DNA from: Psoroptes ovis
Taxonomy: Eukaryota; Arthropoda; Arachnida; Sarcoptiformes; Psoroptidae
Direction of reading: 5' to 3'
Assembly (NCBI GenBank): GCA_002943765.1
Contig: PQWQ01000017.1
Span: 682,001 to 746,000, forward strand
Length of the DNA stretch: 64,000 nt
The notes under the pieces are model-generated. The model was not told the DNA's origin. It saw only the letters and a program-made list of their open reading frames with translations, and did no database searches. Below are positions 38,040 to 51,000 of the stretch, in pieces. The translations under genes were made by a program, and so were the position numbers. Within the stretch, counting starts at the first letter, position 1, and each line of letters opens with the position of its first letter.

Positions 38040-40045
38040 TGTCATTTGGATTATTATTATTATTTACATGTCGTATCATTTGTATTTGCATTAATTTAGA
38101 TCAATCGTTATTTTCAAATCATGGAAAATTACATTGAAACAAATGTAAACGATCGAAAACAAGATGAGCGGCGCTTAAGAAAATCGTGTATCTTCTCATG
38201 TCTTCATGGCAGAGTATGAAATGGCAAAGTCTAATCGGCTGGTTGTAAGATGACTGGTTGTACGATGGCCGTGTTTTCGTTCGCGTTTGCTTGCGTTTGC
38301 CAGCCGAAACACTGACAAGATGATCCATCAAATCGTAGACATAATCGTCGTTGTTGCTGTTGTCTGCTGTTTGTTGTTCGATGATGATATGATAATATTG
38401 ATGAATTGAAACAGAGTATTTATTCGTCGATTCATTTATTCATTCATTCAAAAATGAATGAAAAAAACTGAAAATTTTTCTCAAAATTATTTACTCGTAC
38501 AAGATTTGATTGGTTTGAAATCCACTGAAGAAATGATCAAATCTTACATTAGCCGAAGATAATAATTTCCCATGTTATTTATTGTACCAAATCGTGATAT
38601 CTTTTGCGATATATTTCCATACATATGTAATTGTATTGAAATTGTCAAATTTTCACATTTTTAAATTGTTCAATTGAATCGAAATATCGAAGATATTATT
38701 GATGTAGCGTCGCGGTTGATTGAAGTTTTCATTTGTTCAGGAAAAAAAATTGGAAAAATCAGTCAAAATCAAATTTTCACTGATTTTTTCCGATTCGAAA
38801 CTTTCAAAGCGATTCAGTCAAAGTGAATGATTCAAAGTGAAAAGATAATTCAAATCTGAGTCAAAATTCATTGATCAAACTGAACCGAGTCGGTGATAAA
38901 TCAAATTATCATTGATCATTGCATTTCGGCTGCCGAATTTTCAATTTTTCCAATTTTCGTTTTCGCAATCGGAAATTAAATCAAAATCAGGAATTTTCGT
39001 TTCGATTCTTTGAGCAAATAAACATGGAAATATTTGGGTCTTATCTGCACAAAACCAGGTGCTTCTCGGAAGAAATTGCAGCCAAAATCATTGTTATGAG
39101 GTGAAAGTCGCTCACCATCTTGACTCCGAATCATCGAATACCGTCGATCGTTTGTGAATACATGATTTGAATGCCTTTGATTTCAATCAAAGAATTTTTG
39201 ATTTATTTTTCTCCAAAAACAAAAATACTCAATTGATTACGTCAAATTGTTTTGAAATATATGTCTGTGTGCCATACTTGTGATTGAAATTTTTGTTTCT
39301 TTTTCCCCACATTCAATCCATATATCAAATGATTCATATAAATGTGACGTAATGAGCATTTTTACGAAATTGTCATAATTCTCAAAAATAGATGATTTTT
39401 CCATGTTTGATGATCATTTAAAATAAAACATCTACGATGATTGAATTGAATCGATTTCGATTGCACACTTTATTGTATTTTGAATGGGATTTTTTTTTGC
39501 TTCGTTTTGTTTGGTTTTTTTTTCAATTAAAAATTGAATACAAAGTAAATCATACAAACTCATACCACACAAAGAGTAAATTGAATTTTGAACTGAATCA
39601 AATTAAATTGAATTGAATGGATTATTTCATTTTGAATATTTTGATATGGATATTGTGTGGAGAAATATTTCGTTAATGGATTATGTATATGTGCATTTCA
39701 ATGCATTCAATTTGTTTAAACATTAAAATGTTTTGTTAATACATGTGTCTATGTGTGTTCAAATAATTGTAACAAAATGTAATTCATTTAACACGAAACA
39801 ATTTAATGATTTACAAAGACCTTAAATGGTAACATCTTTGATTTTCATGTGAATACACAGATATTTTGGGCCCGACAACTTTTCGGCTTCATATTTCGTT
39901 GCGTCAACATTTTTCCACATATGTTTCTCCTCTGAAATCTAATGATGTATTTATAATTGTGTTATATTGTAATCAACATTTAACAATATTTCTATTATCT
40001 TCATTTGAATACATTTTGTTTGAAAAAAAAAATATTAAAATATCG
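38040..40045. other. Gene desert, part 4
   Basis: AT-rich, with no supportable gene. A somewhat GC-richer stretch at about 38160-38340 carries a 70-codon minus-strand ORF without recognisable features. Confidence 0.55.
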
Positions 40046-40121
40046 GGCTGGTCGAAAAGTTTGTTCGTATAAATCAATGGCGATGCTATTCAAAAATCAG
40101 CCAAAACTTTTCGGACAATCC
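40046..40121. mobile_element. Short mariner-like MITE, copy 6
   Basis: The ends GGCTGGTCGAAAAGTTTG and AAACTTTTCGGACAATCC bound about 76 bp. The left arm has diverged (GGTC instead of TGTCC). Confidence 0.75.
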
Positions 40122-40260
40122 AAATATCGATGATAATAGAAATGAATTTTAAATATCATGGAAAACAATAAGTATTTTGTTCAATACTTTTCAATCATAA
40201 ATCGGTCATTTGCCCATCCATATTTATCTTGATTTTTCAATGAGTCATCATTGGTCAATT

Positions 40261-40410
40261 CGGGGCCAATAATGTGCGCAACGTGCATTTGCATATCAAT
40301 AATCAACGGTTGACAGTCAACTGACAGACACTTGGCACGTATTTGTCCCCGAAGCTATTTGTCAATCTCATTTGTTTTCTCTGTTCATCAAAGGGCACTT
40401 GTCATCGACG
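40261..40410. promoter_or_regulatory. Candidate cis-regulatory module
   Basis: A GC-richer patch inside the desert clusters several animal transcription-factor-like sites: a POU octamer ATTTGCAT (40287-40294), two TGACAG TALE/Meis-like sites (40311-40316 and 40322-40327), and a TCF/LEF-like CATCAAAGG (40386-40394). Function is inferred from motif clustering only. Confidence 0.3.
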
Positions 40411-40584
40411 ATTGACATATTGATCAATTGAGCCATTGAAATGCATTTAAAACGATGATAATGATGATGAAAATCATTTAATAAATAGATCATATTTCAC
40501 AATCAATTGAAATGTGTTTCTGGTGATCATTATGTGTGTGGGTCATTGTCATTGTGAATTGGCCAAAGTATTCAAATATTCAAG

Positions 40585-40659
40585 AGCTGTCCGAAAAGTT
40601 TCTTCGGTATTTAATGCACATGTTTCCATTGAAAATCGGCAAGAACTTTTCGGACAACT
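40585..40659. mobile_element. Short mariner-like MITE, copy 7
   Basis: The ends AGCTGTCCGAAAAGTTTCTT and AAGAACTTTTCGGACAACTT bound about 75 bp. The inner stretch ATTGAAAATCGGCAAGAAC is shared with copies 3 and 5. Confidence 0.85.
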
Positions 40660-43600
40660 TCAGATGCTCAAATTCAAAGACTTGAAAGACTTATCAATGG
40701 ATTGAATTTCAATCCATTGAAATTCAATGGTGAATAAACGATTATTTGGACAATATATTTTCTTCGAGGAGAGAAAAATCAATCGATCGAGAGATAAAAC
40801 AAGAAAAATGTCCTAGTCACGATTGTTTTACTGGTTTTTTTTCCATTTTGTTTCATTCGTTTATCTGTTCATTGGTCATTGGTCACCGAAAAATGACCAT
40901 AACTAAAACTGGTTTCTTGTTAGTTTCGGTTCATTTTCTGGTCAGTTTTCAATTTCTGGTCATTTCTCGATTTAGAGTAGATTCGGTTGATTTGATTATT
41001 CGATTTCCCCTTTGAATCATTTGAATTATACAGAACAAACACTCAGATCAGCAGAAGAGTCACAAAAACATTTCCAAAGATGAAGACATTCCATCAAGCA
41101 TCTTCAGTTGTTATCATATATTCATTCATTCGACTGAATTTGCTGCAGATTTCTGTGCTTTTCCGAATCGACACAGAATAACCCTTTCAACCAAAGTTCG
41201 ATCGACTCGAAAGGGTTATTTCTGGCTAATTTTTCGCCAATTTTGCATGCTCTTGCATAATTCAGCGAAGATGTAGACTTCAAAGATGGTTCAAAGTAAT
41301 TTGACCGAAAAGAGAAGAGAAATTCTTTGCCGATCATTCACTGTGTTTGTATTTATTCACGGTGTTTATATTTTCATGGATGAATCTTCATCATGTAAAG
41401 TATTTAAAATGATTCGAAAATAATCGGAATTAATCGCCGGACATTGAAGCATACCATGAAACACCATTGTTGATTTGATCAAATTTAATGATGATCGTCA
41501 TCATCATCATCATTATGGTACATAATCTGCTAATGCTAATATGATCATCATTATTAACAATGACGAACATTTGAATTAACAATTTTCAAAGATTGAATTA
41601 AATAATTCAAATAATGTAAATTAAATTGAATCAATTCAAATTTTAAATCAAACAACAATGAAATTTAATCCATAATTTTATTAGATTTTATTATGATCCA
41701 TAATCTTGAATAATGATAATAACGATGGTTGTATTCAATGATTCATTTATGATGATGATAATGGTAGGATTAGTAGTGCTATTGGATTAAATTCATTCAA
41801 TCAGAATCATAAATTTTCAAGCTCTGGATGCTCCATTTTATTTGATTGACTGTCATTTTTGAGTTAGGATTAAAAAACAAGACCTGATACAATGACTTTG
41901 ATGTATAAAGTACGGCTAAAAGCAAAGGGTTGAACCCTTTGCATCTTTCCCTCTTTCGATCTGTTTTTAGCTGAATGTCTGAAGATTGAGAAGATATTTG
42001 GGAAAGATATTTGGGAAAAGATGGTTGGAAAATGTGCAATGGAATCCATTCAATCTTCGAAGTATGATATAATAACTCGGTGCAAAGATAATGAAATTTT
42101 TATTCCAATTTTTATGAATGGAATTTTATCAAATAAAAACTATGAACGAATTAATGAATATAATATGTTTTAATCTGATTAAATTCATTAAATAATTTCA
42201 TATTTTCATATTTCTAGTTTGAAAATCATTATCTTCTGCAGCAAACTTGAAAGGAATGTATTCAATATCCATGTACTATAAAATGTTTACGCGTAGGTGG
42301 TGATGCTTGAAATATAAGATTTCGAAATGAATGTTTTCTTTGGCTGAATACGGATAATGCGGAAAATGGCTAATGATCAAAGCCGAAGCCGAAATGTTGG
42401 ATTATCTTCAGCTAATTTTGAATTATATTCGACATATTTTTTCATACATATTAATGATGATATGGTTAATGAACAATATTTGAACATCTTTGAACATCTT
42501 CGAGCATCATCAGCTGAATTTGATATCTTATAGCTCGGATGTTTATTCAAAATTTTTTTCTCTGTTTGATGATATTAATGATGATGATGATGATGTATTT
42601 TCGGATGTGTTTGCTCTGAATATTTAAATTTATGGATATTTTCGAGGATTAATCGTGTTTGCATGCTCATTGTTTTTATTTTTATTTTTTCATCCATTGC
42701 CAATGTTGATTTCAGCATTGAAATTTGATAATTTTCATCTCGTTTATTGTCTGCCCTCAAAATAAAAAAATAACGGAAATCATTTTGAATCAATGAAAAA
42801 TCATTGTTTATCTTGTTTGAACCAAAATGAAAAAAAAGCCAATTATCAATTGATTTTGACCTAAATTCTTCAATAGTTCGATGATCTTTGTTTTTGTTTG
42901 GTTTTATTTGGAAATTTCAATGAAATTTCAATGTGATTTCATTGATGAGCCTAAGATGACCGAAATAATCAGTGGTATAATTGCTGATGTTGGCAAAAAT
43001 ACGGAAAAAAATCGGCCGAAATCGGTGCAGAATCGTCGATTAATATTGTTCATTCGCCACCATCGGAGCATTCTGATATGATCCAGCGAATTTCGCCCGG
43101 TCAGTCCACGAAGAATCGGCGGACTTTTAAAGTCGATCAATCATCAATTTTTCTCCCGAAGAGTTTGCTGATCGATCAATGACCGAATTCGTTCAGCAAA
43201 ATTGACCATTCAACTCGATTATCGTCATTATCATTCTTTGCTTGTTCAAAGGTCACCAAATATGTTTCGAATTCAAAGAAATTTTGGCCCCAAAACATCG
43301 TGTCTTAATTCTTTGAATTCAACGATAATGATGATCCATTAGTAATCATCATGACCAATGAATAATAGATAATGGTTACATGAAGATGATGATAATATTC
43401 TTTGGATCATGTAACGTCGGGAAAAATGTTTTTTCCACTCGGAGAATATCCACGAATGCTTCTTCAATAGCCTAAATGCTACAAGATGGTCCGAAATCTC
43501 TCTTTAATGCTTTTAATGGTCAATTTAATTCGATGATGTAAACATGATCATTTAATTTAATTCAAATTTCGTTTTGTTTGTTTCATTTTGTTTACATCAA

Positions 43601-46600
43601 CGAAATTTTCAAATTTTCAATTCTGGAATGTGATCCAGTCTAATCTTTCGAGAATGCAATGATATAGTCATGGTGTATCGAATTAAATTAAATTAAATGG
43701 AAATTCTTGAATTTTTTGAATTTTTAAAATTTGAAATTTTGAGATTTTAAGATTTCTTCGGACGAACAAATCTTGTATTAAATTTAATTTAATTTCAAAT
43801 GAACAAAGATATCCAAGAGATCTACCAAGATATTTCAAAACAATTTATCTTCATTTTATCTTCATTTTTTCTTTGATTTTTTGAATTGGATTTGTTCTTC
43901 GAATTGTATTTGTTTCGATTGAATAATATACAAATAATGGACAATTGAATCAATGTAAAATTGAATTGACCAAAACCCAAAGCATTTCATTATTTGGTTG
44001 AACTGTCATCGAACTGCATCTTTGGAATTCAATTATTGTTTGAATTCAAATATGGAATTCAAATTGAAAATTTGGTGAATTCACCAATATTCGTTCAATG
44101 ATTGCATTTATCAGCTCAGCAATACTGATGAATTTTCAGTGGAATTTTTCCGATTTTCACATTGATTATTATTATTCATTGAAAATTTCGAAATTGTTCC
44201 AAATAAATAATAATGATTATTTTCAATTATTGGTAATAATAAAAACAGTAATAATGATGATCATAATTATAATGATTTACCATAAATAGTATCAAAGATA
44301 ATAAAATGAATAAATACAGACAAAGAAAGAAATGAAAATTAAATCAAATTAATTCAAATTAATGATGATAATTAAATCTTTGTTATAACAGTAATAATGA
44401 TAATTATTATCATTACCATTAATGGTAACAAATGATTATGATTGTTTGAAAATCAAAAACAATTTCGACGATTCAAAGTCATTTCCCTGTAATTTTTCAA
44501 TAAATATTTGAGGAAAATAAGGAAATATTTGTCCTGTAATCATTTCGGTACCATCATCATCATCATCATTATTTGGAATATTACCATTTGGAATATCATC
44601 CAATGGACAATTTCAGAGCGAAACGATTCTCCCGAAATGGTCACCCGAAAAATTCAGAAACATCGATCGTAAAACATATGAAAACACATGAGAACATTGA
44701 CTGCCATCGATCCATATGGACACAAACATTCCGCCGATGATGATGATGATGATGGTGGCTGATGTGTATTCGTGGATCTGAATAAATATTCTGAATTACT
44801 AAGAATTTGACTCAAATATGATCAATGATTTGTGTTTACTTGAAGTAATCTTGAATTTACATTTGATTCTTGAATTTTTTGTTTTCATTTACGTTTCATT
44901 TATTTTTACTTATTGGATTATTATTTCCATTATTATCATTACTATTATCGTTAATATTAACGATTATTATTTCAAATGAATGAATCAAAATAATAATAAT
45001 AATAATGATAATAATGGTTAATCTTTGTTTCTTATAATACTTCTTTGATTTTTCAATTCATTGTTCGAGTACCGAGCATTTACCGTTTGACCATTTATCC
45101 ATCAGGCCATTTCCCAAATTATTTTGGCCAATAAATGGCCAGCATTGTCCATATTTAGATCTGATCTTGGATTTTTTATATTTTAATTCCAACAAATATT
45201 TAATGTCTAAGATAAATGAAGAAAATTATATTTTTTATTCTGATAAGAATTTCATATTTCTTCATATTTTTTTGGTCTTGAAGAGCTAAGAATCGTCCAT
45301 TAATTTCATTTCAATTTCTCAATGATCTTCAATATGAATTTTTTTTCGGGGTAATTTTTCGATTTCGATGATCTTCAGTCGACTTTGATATTTGTTTTCT
45401 TCATCATTTGTTTGACTTTCATTAAGAACTTCAAGAATCCCTAAATATCATTTCCATTGTCCGCCTATCATCATCATCATTGTCATTGTTTATCATGGTT
45501 CAATTATCAGATTTTTCGATTCTCTTCAGTCGATTCTCGCTTTGTTTTTCGATTATTTTTCTTCGATTTCATTATGATTTCTTCTTATATTTTCGCATCT
45601 CTTCGATTTCTTCATTTTTCGGCCATTCTCAACGATGATAATAATAACAATTTTGAATATAATTCGTATGAAAATCAAAAACAATGCTTGAAATACTCAT
45701 TGATTAATCAATGGTATTGATCTTATTTGTTTTGATTTCCATCGATTTCCATTGATTCTCATTGATTTTCCATTGATTTTTCATCGAATTTCCAATTAAT
45801 GGTCTTCAATTATCATCGATTTTCGCCCAAATTTTTTTTTTTTTAAATTGCTTCGATCACCAACAACAGCAATGATCATAAAAATCAATGGCCATAATAA
45901 TAATCATAATAATTATCATCTTGATGATAATAATTTCATACTTATCAACAACAAATAAATGAACGATGATGATGATGATGATGATGATGATCGTTATGAC
46001 AGTTCAATTGAATCATCATCATTTCTTTCAAGAACTTCTTCAATACTTCAAGGTTCTGTCATTGAATTATCATTTGTTTTTCGATTGATTTTAATTTTAA
46101 ATTTTGTTTTTTAGATATGAAGAAATTAACATATTTTCATTTCGATTTCGCATTGAAATCATTTGATGATGATGCTTCAATGGTGCTTCGAATTATTGAT
46201 TCAATTCGAAGAATGATTTTCATTTTCACCCAATTCAATGAGAATTTCGACGACTTCTTCTCTCGGCGCGAATCAGCGGCCCTTCATCGGCTTGGCCAGT
46301 CTTGTCAATGATCATATCATTTGGTCCCAATTTGTCAATGAATGGTTTGAGTTTACCACTTGAGAATTGTCAATGTGTTTTACATGTCAAATTGCTCATA
46401 TTCGATTGAATAATAATGATCGTGGTGATGACAATGATATCGGATATAACCACAAGCTCTTGTGTATACTTCGATTGTCGAAGATAATTGATTTCCATTT
46501 TCAAAATTCAAGTCCATTCAACCTATGAACTGTGTTGAGAATTGAACGAAAATCGGCAAATCACTTGACAAATTTCTTTGTCAAGAGCCATTATCATCTA

Positions 46601-48022
46601 TCCATCCACCAATCGAATCGATAAAATGGAAAACCAATTGATTTGTGTTCAACTTTGATCATCATGAACATCTCGAGAAAAGATTCTAAAGATTTAACAA
46701 ATAAGAATTTTGAAAATTGAATTCAATCGAATTTGATTATTTGTTTGTTTTCATTATCTTCAATGATGATCATAACTATTGATTAACATAATGTTCACCG
46801 CGAAAAACTCATTGTTAATGATAATTGGTTTTTCAGGCAATCATCGTCAATTTGATTGTTGTTTGTCTATGTTGTTGTTTGTTGATTCAATTGAATTTTA
46901 AATTTAAAATCATTATTATCATTGCACTGGTTTACTGGTGGTATCAAATGCTGAGCCCCAAAATCCATTATTTCGATTAGAAAAACAGAAATCAATCAAG
47001 GAACAACACAATACGATCCCATTCAATCCAATACAACTCAATACAAAACAATACAATTACCATTATCATCATCTTTAGCATTATCATCATCATCATCATC
47101 ATTGTTTATTATCATCGATTGTGTTGTTGTTGTGCTGGTGGTTTTTTGTCCAATCATCACCGATTGATGATTATTGACTATTGATGACCCAATTTTCAAA
47201 TTCAATCATTTTTCATTTGAATTTGATTGAATTTTCAATCAAATTCAATCGAACATCCATTCAATCGATTCAATTGAATTGATTTTCACATTTTCCCTGA
47301 TTAAATTGCGTGATTTTGTCAAATTTTCCCCATTCATTCAAATTGAATTATCTGCTTTTTCATTTCATTTCATTCGACCATTCAACCGTTTTGAATCGAC
47401 CATTTCCAGGTGCAGTGAATGATCGTTGAATGAATGGCCAGTGAATGAATGATTTTAGTGGTTATCTCGGTCATTCATATCTGCCATTTGCCATTTATTC
47501 ATCTGCCAGATCTACGATCTGCTTGATCATGTTTCCACAATTTCTGCATTTTTTCAAAATTCGCGAATTTCAAATTAAATTTGTGTGAATAAATTGAAAT
47601 TGTCATATTCAATTAACCCTTTCGGATACTTTCAGTTATTTCAATTATGAATTTTCGCTGAATTTTCCTTTTGAATCCCTGAATTCAATGAAAATTCGAT
47701 GGAATTCAGTTTCCAAAGGACATTTAGGGCCTGAAATTCTCTGTGAAAATTAATTATTCATTCCATTTTCGTAAAAATTGTGAAATTGTGAAAAGTGAAT
47801 GAATTCATTTAATTCAAAATTGTTTGTGACAGCTTCGGAATTTGGCCCAAAATTTCGGCCAAATTTTAAATTTGAAAAATTCCGAATTGCCACACTGTTA
47901 GTTAGAGTTGATCAGTGAAAATTTAATTACAAAATTAAATTTTTTTTCTTTTGTTTTTCTGGTTTTTTGGTGATAATTTTTACCACTTTCATTCGTTTCA
48001 TTTGTGCCCATTTCTCCCATTT
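40660..48022. other. Gene desert, part 5
   Basis: No supportable gene. It contains a 12-bp perfect inverted repeat at 41177-41220, a GC-richer stretch at 42940-43140 open on both strands, an 18-bp palindrome at 44947-44964, and a GAT microsatellite at about 45965-45992. TGGTCA/TGACCA words recur in this and the preceding section. Confidence 0.55.
41177..41220. repeat. 12-bp perfect inverted repeat
   Basis: The arm AATAACCCTTTC (41177-41188) is exactly complementary to 41209-41220, with a 20-nt spacer. Confidence 0.75.
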
Positions 48023-48098
48023 GGTTGTCCGATAAGTTTGTTCCGATTTTCAGCGGGCATTTCTATCGATTCAATTGGAACAAACTTATTGGACAACA
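48023..48098. mobile_element. Short mariner-like MITE, copy 8 (GATAAG variant)
   Basis: The ends GGTTGTCCGATAAGTTTGTT and AACAAACTTATTGGACAAC bound about 75 bp. Both arms share the ATAAG and GTTCC/GGAAC variants not seen together in other copies. Confidence 0.85.
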
Positions 48099-51000
48099 AT
48101 TATCCAGAACTCGATTTGCATCCATGAATGAAATGAAAAATTTCCAAATAATTCATTTTTGTTTATTTTACATTCATCTTTAAAAAAATCATTTATATAA
48201 GCTTTGCAAATTACTTATCAGTGTTTATGAATTAATTATTTTGATTAATCATTGAATATATTCCATATTCCCGAAAAAAAATTCCGAGAATATTAAATGA
48301 ATTCATTTTTCTTTTCTTTAATTTATTCCGATTCTTGGGTTTATTTCTCTGAATCTGATTATTTTGATTTTCTGGGGTTTTTGTGGGTTTGGAAAAAATT
48401 CTCCAAATTGAAAATTATCACAATTTATTATTCCACACTTTATCATTGAACTGTAAAATAATTAACTGAATTATTTTGTGTTTGAATCTCAAACTCAATC
48501 TAATTTGAATAATAATAATTATGATTATCATAATTATCATATCATAATTATATGATGCTTATATGAAAATAAATAAACAAACGAGAAAAAAATTTTTCGA
48601 TTCCTTCAATATTAATTTTGGGTAATTTGTAAACAAATCAAAACAAACAAACAAATTCTTTGACAGCTCAAAGGATTAATTAATTAACAAATTAATTAAT
48701 TCAATTCAATTCATAAATTGTCATGAGATTTCATCTTGATTTGTTTGTTTCGATTCAGTGCCTCTCATTGATTTTATCTTTTCCATTTATTCAAATGTCA
48801 TTTCGTAATCTTAGGTTCTCTTCTGACATTTCGCATTTGATGTGTCATTTGATCATTTTGTGATAACTTCGGAGCTCGTCGTATCATTTGTATATGACAT
48901 TTTCTATCAAAGTTTGTCGAAACATTTTGAATCTTTGAATGTGAATAAACAAATTCTTCAGGGAATCGTAATCAATTTTATGTGTGTTTGTTGAATTCAA
49001 ATCTCGCTAAAATCCAAATTTGAATCAATTGTTTTTTTTGAGGCCAGGAAAAATTCAAAAAATTCAAATTCATCAACGGAAATTGCTGAATCGCTGATTG
49101 AACCATGTTTGTTTCATTTTATTCCTTAGATGAATTCAAATTTTTAAAATCAAAGGCTTTCGCTTCAAACAAAAACCAAAACAAACATTGATTCAATCAA
49201 TCAATTGATTGATTTACTTAATCAAACAATTTCTATAAAATTCCAGACCATAAAGTCTGGCCGACTCTAGAAATACGGCCAAAAGTTTGTTGATTGTTGT
49301 TTGTAAATCTCAAAATTCAAATTTTTTTCCGATTTCAAAGCATTTTCACGGATATTTCACTTTTTATTCATTTATTTTATCATCTTTACATTGTAAATCG
49401 CATGTACAAAACAACCGAACATAATGCACATTCAACCAAAACACAATTTCCTCTTTGTCATTTCAATTGTGTATACAATTGAAAATTTGTAAATTTTCAT
49501 TCAAAAAATTATCCGAAAAAAATTCACAAATTCAAAATTGTTAAATCTTTTTGAATATTTTTGAATTTTTTTCCTGCATTTGCAAATGCTTACAAATGTA
49601 TGCAAATATCTGAATATTAATACATTTCCTTATTACAACAACCGAAATGGAAAATCAAACCCCGAGATAAGGTAAAATTTTTGAATGTAAAATGAATGAA
49701 TGGATCGTAATAATAACAATAACAATAATGAATAGTTATGATAGATAATCATTTGTAAAAACATGTAAAATATTAAAAATTTGTAATTTCAAATTTCGAA
49801 TTTAAGAAATTGTTTAAGGTTTGTGGCAAGAGGTTTAGTGACGAATTTTCTTTGAATTTGAATTTGATTTTACTTTGAATATCTTCAGATACTTTTTCAA
49901 TTATTTTTTTTCAAACCAATCAATTGATTCATTTTTCAAATCATTTATACATTAAACGATTATTGGATCAGTGTTTGTTGGATGAAATTTTGAATTTTTT
50001 TTTTCTTTGAATATTCCGTTTATTCGTTCATTCATTTGAATTCATTCGAAACATTTGAGACATTGAATCAATGTTTCAATCGATTCAATTTGATTCATTT
50101 TGAGAGAACAACAAAATAAACACAAATACTAGCCAACAAACAAATCCAAATGTGTCAATGTGTAAATCCATTCAAGAAAATAATTTTACGCGAAAAACAT
50201 CTCCAAGTGTCAAGCTGTGCTTATTGTATTTATCAATTTGTTTATTTCGTTCATGATTTTGTTTATTTTCACATGTTTCAATGTTTAAATCGATGTTTTT
50301 GAGTGCTTTGAATGAATGTTTAAATGATTAAAAGCTCCAATGTTCAAACATTTCGATGTTCCAATGAATGAATGTTTTAAACATCTTTGCAAAACGGGAA
50401 AACCAAATGATTTGAGAAAAGATTTGTCCGATTGATTCAATTCCAAAACTCAATTTCAAATGAACAAAAGACAATCAAATCGTTCAATTATATCTACATT
50501 CAAAACATTTTTATCAAATGTTCAAATCTTCAACAACAGCAGCAGCAGCTCCAGCAGCTTCAGCAACCCAAAGCAGCTCCAAAATATTAATTTCCATCCA
50601 AATTTCATCGAACAATTATCGATTGATAATGATGATTTTATATTTATTTATTTATTTTGCATTTTCATTCGATGATTTTGCTTTTTTTATTTTTGATTCA
50701 GCTGTATAGCTTTTATCATCGTTATCATTATTATTATTATCTGTAGACATGCAAGCATACAAGCAGCTCACCAAATATACGAGGAAATACACAATTAAAC
50801 ACAACGATATTGGACCATCTCGTTGACACATAAACATTACTACAAAACATATTCTAAATCATAATTGATGATTAAACACACACACACACACACACACACA
50901 GACAATCGATTCGTAATTTTCAACATTCATTTATGCAATCGTTAGATTTGTTATTCCATTTAATGCCATTTGTTTTGTTATCATCATTTGACGATGATAT

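Noticed and set aside
41122..41337. 71-codon minus-strand ORF with mixed composition
   Set aside because: It spans the 12-bp inverted repeat at 41177-41220 and has no recognisable family, so I kept only the repeat.
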